From an uncultured Rhodospirillales bacterium (GTDB lineage Bacteria; Pseudomonadota; Alphaproteobacteria; Acetobacterales; Acetobacteraceae), in the NCBI GenBank assembly GCA_903823665.1, contig CAIJTR010000015.1, forward strand, positions 1 to 55,677: a stretch of 55,677 nucleotides of DNA, written 5' to 3'. The notes beneath the pieces are model-generated. The model saw nothing but the letters and a program-made list of their open reading frames with translations. It was not told the origin of the DNA and did no database searches. The position numbers and the translations under genes are program-made. Positions 52,276 to 55,677 of this stretch are shown here, piece by piece (within the stretch, counting starts at the first letter, position 1; each line of letters opens with the position of its first letter).

Positions 52276-55031
52276 TCGGCGAACTGCAGCGCGCCCACCG
52301 GCTGCTCTGCTCACGCTTCGTTGACGAGGACCGGTTTCGCGCAGCGTTTGGTGCCTCTCGCGCCGACATGAACGCAATCCTGGGATATCTCCGGCTGCCG
52401 GTGGGCAACAGGCCGCTGGTATCGGCGTTCTTTGACGCTGCATACTACAGCGCCCTGAATGCGGATGTACTTGCAAACGGTGATGATCCGCTCTTGCACT
52501 TCATCGAAACGGGCATCAGCGAACTGCGCTCCCCGCATCCACTGATCGATCTGCGATACATTCATTCGACCGACCCGCTGGTTCTGGGTGATACGCCGGA
52601 TGTTGATGCGCTGATGGACGTGCTCGAATACGACCTGACCAGCCCCAGCCCGTATTTCGACCTCGATTATTACGGCGCGCAATTCGCAGCCGTGGGCGGC
52701 GAGCCCGCACCGCAAGGTGGGATGCTGCGGCACTTCCTGCAAAAAGGTGCTTCCAGCGGGCACAAGCCGAACGCGTGGCTTGATCCGGATTATTACGCGA
52801 ACGCCTATGACGACGTGCCGTCGGATAAACTGGGTGCCACGCTGCATTTCATCATTCTCGGCGACGCTGAGATCCGCAATCCCGGCTTGGATTTCAATGC
52901 TGATCTGTATTGCCGCCGTTATACCGATATCGCCGATAGCGGCATCCCGCCGTTGCTGCATTACATTCTCTTTGGCCGCGCCGAGGGACGCCAGGCGACA
53001 GCGGAAAAGCCGGTGCCGCAAGGCCGCGCCGTGGCTGGGCACGCATTGCCGGTGGGTCGCCCCCTGCCCGCCGATGCCGCAACCCTGGTCGCCGCCGACA
53101 CCGACATGCGTGCCCGCGTCGCTGCGGCCCGGCAAATCCGCAAGGATGGCGTGCGGGCGACGCCACCCGAACTTGTGCTGCTGCCAGACCTATCGGAAAT
53201 GCGCTTCTCCGACACGCCAACGCCGCATGTTTCGGTGCTGATCCCGGTCTATAACGAACTCGACGTCACAATCTCCTGTCTCGCCTCACTTGACGCCGCC
53301 AATTTGGGCGATCTGTGTGAGGTGATCGTGGCGGATGACTGCTCGACTGACCCCGACATCGCCGATCTGGCGAGGGTTTCGAACCTCAAAGTCATACGCC
53401 ACGCCGAGAACCTCGGCTTTCTGCGCTCGTGCAACGCCGCGTTCGCGCAGTGCCGGGGCGAATATGTGCTGCTGCTGAACAACGACACCGAGGTTCTGCC
53501 CGGTGCCATCGAGGCGATGGTGGCCGCATTGGATGCGGACGCAACACTCGGTGCCGTGGGCCCCATGCTGCTCTACCCGAATGGGCGGCTGCAGGAAGCC
53601 GGTTGCTTCGTGAAGCCGAACGGTGAGACCGGGATGGTCGGCCTGTTCGATGACCCCGATCAGCCCGCTTACAACCGGGATCGCGATGTCGCGTATTGCT
53701 CCGGGGCCGCGCTGCTGCTGCGCCGCAAGCTGATTGACGGCGCGCTGTTCGACGAAATCTATCGACCGGCCTATTGCGAGGATGTCGATCTTTGCCTGCG
53801 CCTGCGCTCGCAGGGCCACCGCATCGGCTATGTCCACTCGGCTCGCGTGGTGCATCACCTCAGCGTATCGTCGAACGCTGCCGGTATTGGGCGCAAGCTG
53901 CGTGGCATCGCGAAGAATCAGCAGACGCTGATGGCGCGCTGGGGCGACATGATCCGCAAACTCGATGAGGTGCGGGTGCTTGCGTTCTATCTGCCGCAAT
54001 TTCACCCCACGCCGGAGAACGATCTGTGGTGGGGCGTGGGCTTCACCGAATGGCGCAACGTAACCAAGGCCCAGCCGAGCTATGTGGGGCATTATCAGCC
54101 ACATTTGCCCACCGATCTGGGCTTTTATGACCTGCGGCAGAAAGACACGCTGATGGCACAGGCCGCCCTTGCCGCCCGCTACGGCGTCGAGGGCATGGTG
54201 TTCTACCACTACAATTTTGGCCAACGCCGCTTGCTGCATCGCCCGTTGCAGGTGCTGCTGGAAAACCCCGATATCGCCATGCGCTTCTGCCTGTGCTGGG
54301 CCAATGAGAACTGGACCAAGCATTGGGACGGCGGCACGCGCGAAATGCTGGCTGAACAGCTCTACGACACCGCCACGCTGGGCTCGGTGATTGCAGACTT
54401 CGTTGATGCCGCCTCAGACCCACGCGCTATCACCGTGGACGGCAAGCCAATGTTTCTGATCTATCGCCCGCTGAAGATTCCGGACCCGAAAGGCTTCACC
54501 GTTATGTGCCGCGAAGCCTTCGCAAAAGCTGGGTTTGAGGGCGTGCATCTGGTCTATGTGGAAAGCATGGAGGCGGTGGACGCCAAAATCCGCCCAGCCG
54601 ACATTGGGTTCGATGCCGCTGTTGAATTCCCACCGCATGGCAGAGCAGTGCCGTGTGAGGACAGCCCCGACGTGATCAAGGAAAAATGGGCGGGCTATCG
54701 CTACGATTATCCGCAAACCGTGCTCGGCTTCACCGCGCGCGACGGCGTGGATTACGCGCGCTACCCGGCGGTGTTCCCAAGCTGGGACAACACAGCGCGA
54801 CAGCCGGAATATGGCAGCAGTTTCGACCGCGCCTCCCCCGAGGCATTCCGTGTCTACGTTGAGGAAAAAATCGAGGAAATCCGGGCATTCCATGACGGCG
54901 ATCACCGGCTGCTGTTCGTGAACGCATGGAACGAATGGGCCGAGGGCGCGCATCTTGAGCCGGACACCGGCTATGGCCATCGCTGGCTCGAAGCGTTGCG
55001 CTCGGCCGTTGAAGCAAAGCGTGTGGCATGA
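52272..55031 (+). CDS. Repeat-GT2-GH99-like (WbsX) fusion protein
   Basis: This multidomain protein has about 919 residues. The first ~270 residues contain about four degenerate ~38-residue units (FDAAYYSALNADV...HFIETG, LDPDYYANAYDDV, FNADLYCRRYTDI...HYILFGRAEGR). A GT2 domain follows (VSVLIPVYNELDVTISCLASL, DDCSTD, LLLNNDTEV, YCEDVDLCLR). The C-terminal ~380 residues are a WbsX/GH99-like domain (VLAFYLPQFHPTPENDLWWGVGFTEW, FVNAWNEWAEGAHLEPD). It likely builds a polysaccharide on the cytoplasmic side. No clear ribosome-binding site or ATG is seen; I take the TTG overlapping the previous stop (TTGA). A frameshift relative to the preceding gene is possible. Confidence 0.8.
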   Translation: MIGELQRAHRLLCSRFVDEDRFRAAFGASRADMNAILGYLRLPVGNRPLVSAFFDAAYYSALNADVLANGDDPLLHFIETGISELRSPHPLIDLRYIHSTDPLVLGDTPDVDALMDVLEYDLTSPSPYFDLDYYGAQFAAVGGEPAPQGGMLRHFLQKGASSGHKPNAWLDPDYYANAYDDVPSDKLGATLHFIILGDAEIRNPGLDFNADLYCRRYTDIADSGIPPLLHYILFGRAEGRQATAEKPVPQGRAVAGHALPVGRPLPADAATLVAADTDMRARVAAARQIRKDGVRATPPELVLLPDLSEMRFSDTPTPHVSVLIPVYNELDVTISCLASLDAANLGDLCEVIVADDCSTDPDIADLARVSNLKVIRHAENLGFLRSCNAAFAQCRGEYVLLLNNDTEVLPGAIEAMVAALDADATLGAVGPMLLYPNGRLQEAGCFVKPNGETGMVGLFDDPDQPAYNRDRDVAYCSGAALLLRRKLIDGALFDEIYRPAYCEDVDLCLRLRSQGHRIGYVHSARVVHHLSVSSNAAGIGRKLRGIAKNQQTLMARWGDMIRKLDEVRVLAFYLPQFHPTPENDLWWGVGFTEWRNVTKAQPSYVGHYQPHLPTDLGFYDLRQKDTLMAQAALAARYGVEGMVFYHYNFGQRRLLHRPLQVLLENPDIAMRFCLCWANENWTKHWDGGTREMLAEQLYDTATLGSVIADFVDAASDPRAITVDGKPMFLIYRPLKIPDPKGFTVMCREAFAKAGFEGVHLVYVESMEAVDAKIRPADIGFDAAVEFPPHGRAVPCEDSPDVIKEKWAGYRYDYPQTVLGFTARDGVDYARYPAVFPSWDNTARQPEYGSSFDRASPEAFRVYVEEKIEEIRAFHDGDHRLLFVNAWNEWAEGAHLEPDTGYGHRWLEALRSAVEAKRVA

Positions 55032-55053
55032 GCATCGCAGCGAAGCGCGTCCA

Positions 55054-55677
55054 ATGAACATCGACACCACACCTATCACGCTGATTGGCCATCCCTGGGC
55101 ACCCATCGGCATGGGCGAGCAGTTGCGCAGCCACATTGCCGCCCTCTCCGCGCTGCACATGCATCACCGCGTGTTCGACATTTACCGCTATGCCCAACGC
55201 ACCGACACCGCGCACGATGCCATCATCGGCGACCGTGAGATTCGCGATCTCCCCGGCGGTATCAGGATTTTTCACATCAACGGCGATGAAGTGGGGCCGG
55301 TGCTCGCGGCCTTTGCCGCACGCGGTGGCGTGTTCGAGGACGGCCGTAACATCATCATCCCTGCCTGGGAACTGCCGGAATATCCTGCCGTGTGGGCCGA
55401 CGACCTCAAGCGCTTCGACGAGGTCTGGGCGATGTCCACGTTTGTTCAGAGCAGTCTGCGCGCTGCCGGGATTGAGAGCCGTCTGATTGGCCAATCAGTG
55501 CAACCTTTGCCCGGCCCGACGCTGCCGCGCCGTCACTTCGGCATTCGTGAGAGTGCCTTTGTGCTGCTCAACTTCTTCGATCTGTCGAGCTACGCCAGCC
55601 GCAAGAACCCAGAGGCCGTGCTGGCGCTGTTCGAGCGTATTCGCCGCGATGATCCGTACGCCGATGTCCAACTCGTA
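55054..55677 (+). CDS. Glycosyltransferase, GT4-like, truncated by the window end
   Basis: An open frame of 208 codons runs off the right edge. It begins MNIDTTPITLIGHPWAPIGMGEQ, a GT4-type N-terminal strand and glycine-rich loop. Later IIIPAWELPEYP and FDEVWAMSTFVQSSLRAAG are typical of O-antigen and capsule mannosyl/galactosyltransferases, and LNFFDLSSYASRKNPEAVLAL begins the donor-binding domain. It starts 22 bp after the stop of the fusion protein and belongs to the same polysaccharide transcription unit. Confidence 0.75.
   Translation, partial: MNIDTTPITLIGHPWAPIGMGEQLRSHIAALSALHMHHRVFDIYRYAQRTDTAHDAIIGDREIRDLPGGIRIFHINGDEVGPVLAAFAARGGVFEDGRNIIIPAWELPEYPAVWADDLKRFDEVWAMSTFVQSSLRAAGIESRLIGQSVQPLPGPTLPRRHFGIRESAFVLLNFFDLSSYASRKNPEAVLALFERIRRDDPYADVQLV

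Overview
The window is a high-GC stretch of a bacterial chromosome, most probably from an acetic-acid-bacterium-like alphaproteobacterium (Rhodospirillales/Acetobacteraceae). I infer this from the sdhCDAB order, the ZapE, SYLF, Dps and DUF883 set, the GH8 endoglucanase and an IS4-type transposase relative. No taxonomic marker such as rRNA is present. Genes are densely packed with many 4-nt ATGA overlaps, and only a few AT-rich gaps exceed 300 bp.

Layout. 0-1.4 kb: a PIG-V-like membrane mannosyltransferase with a coupled 50-residue membrane peptide that is too short for ordinary gene lists. 1.5-8.6 kb: a sugar uptake and breakdown operon (two permeases, one ATPase, a cytoplasmic GH31 glycosidase, a methyltransferase, an SDR) with a LacI-type palindrome in front and no binding-protein gene. 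8.7-12.5 kb: rlmB, tRNA-Tyr, and a stress/envelope group (SYLF protein, exported protein, Dps, DUF883 protein). 13.0-14.2 kb: a Tat-exported GH8 endoglucanase. 14.4-22.4 kb: a lipoprotein, zapE, an HD-domain protein, a tyrosine phosphatase, sdhCDAB, an SMR exporter and asd. 22.5-32.4 kb: a glutathione/peptide operon (gsiABCD, P1 peptidase, NiCoT Ni/Co permease, DppA-type peptidase, iaaA) close in content to the E. coli iaaA-gsiABCD locus. 32.5-33.7 kb: kynureninase. 33.8-38.2 kb: an accessory block with a transposase N-terminal-domain protein, a tail-anchored orphan, two inactive serine-recombinase-like proteins and an orphan cytoplasmic protein. 38.3-41.2 kb: a large modular GH5 cellulase. 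41.4-47.4 kb: VTT and EamA membrane proteins, Kup, a 2-hydroxyacid dehydrogenase, a second SpoU methyltransferase and a pseudouridine synthase. 47.4-55.7 kb: dTDP-L-rhamnose synthesis (rfbBACD) diverging from surface-polysaccharide genes (hexapeptide acyltransferase, repeat protein, GT2/GH99-like fusion, GT4 cut by the window edge).

Most notable points. (1) sdhB is intact except for an in-frame TGA exactly where the third [2Fe-2S] cysteine belongs. (2) Two paralogous resolvase-like proteins keep the DNA-binding helix-turn-helix but have lost the recombinase active site. They converge on a palindromic repeat, next to a transposase-derived protein lacking its catalytic domain. (3) Two families of intergenic palindromic elements occur (four and two copies). 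In three cases the outer end of an element supplies the TAG stop codon of the neighbouring gene.
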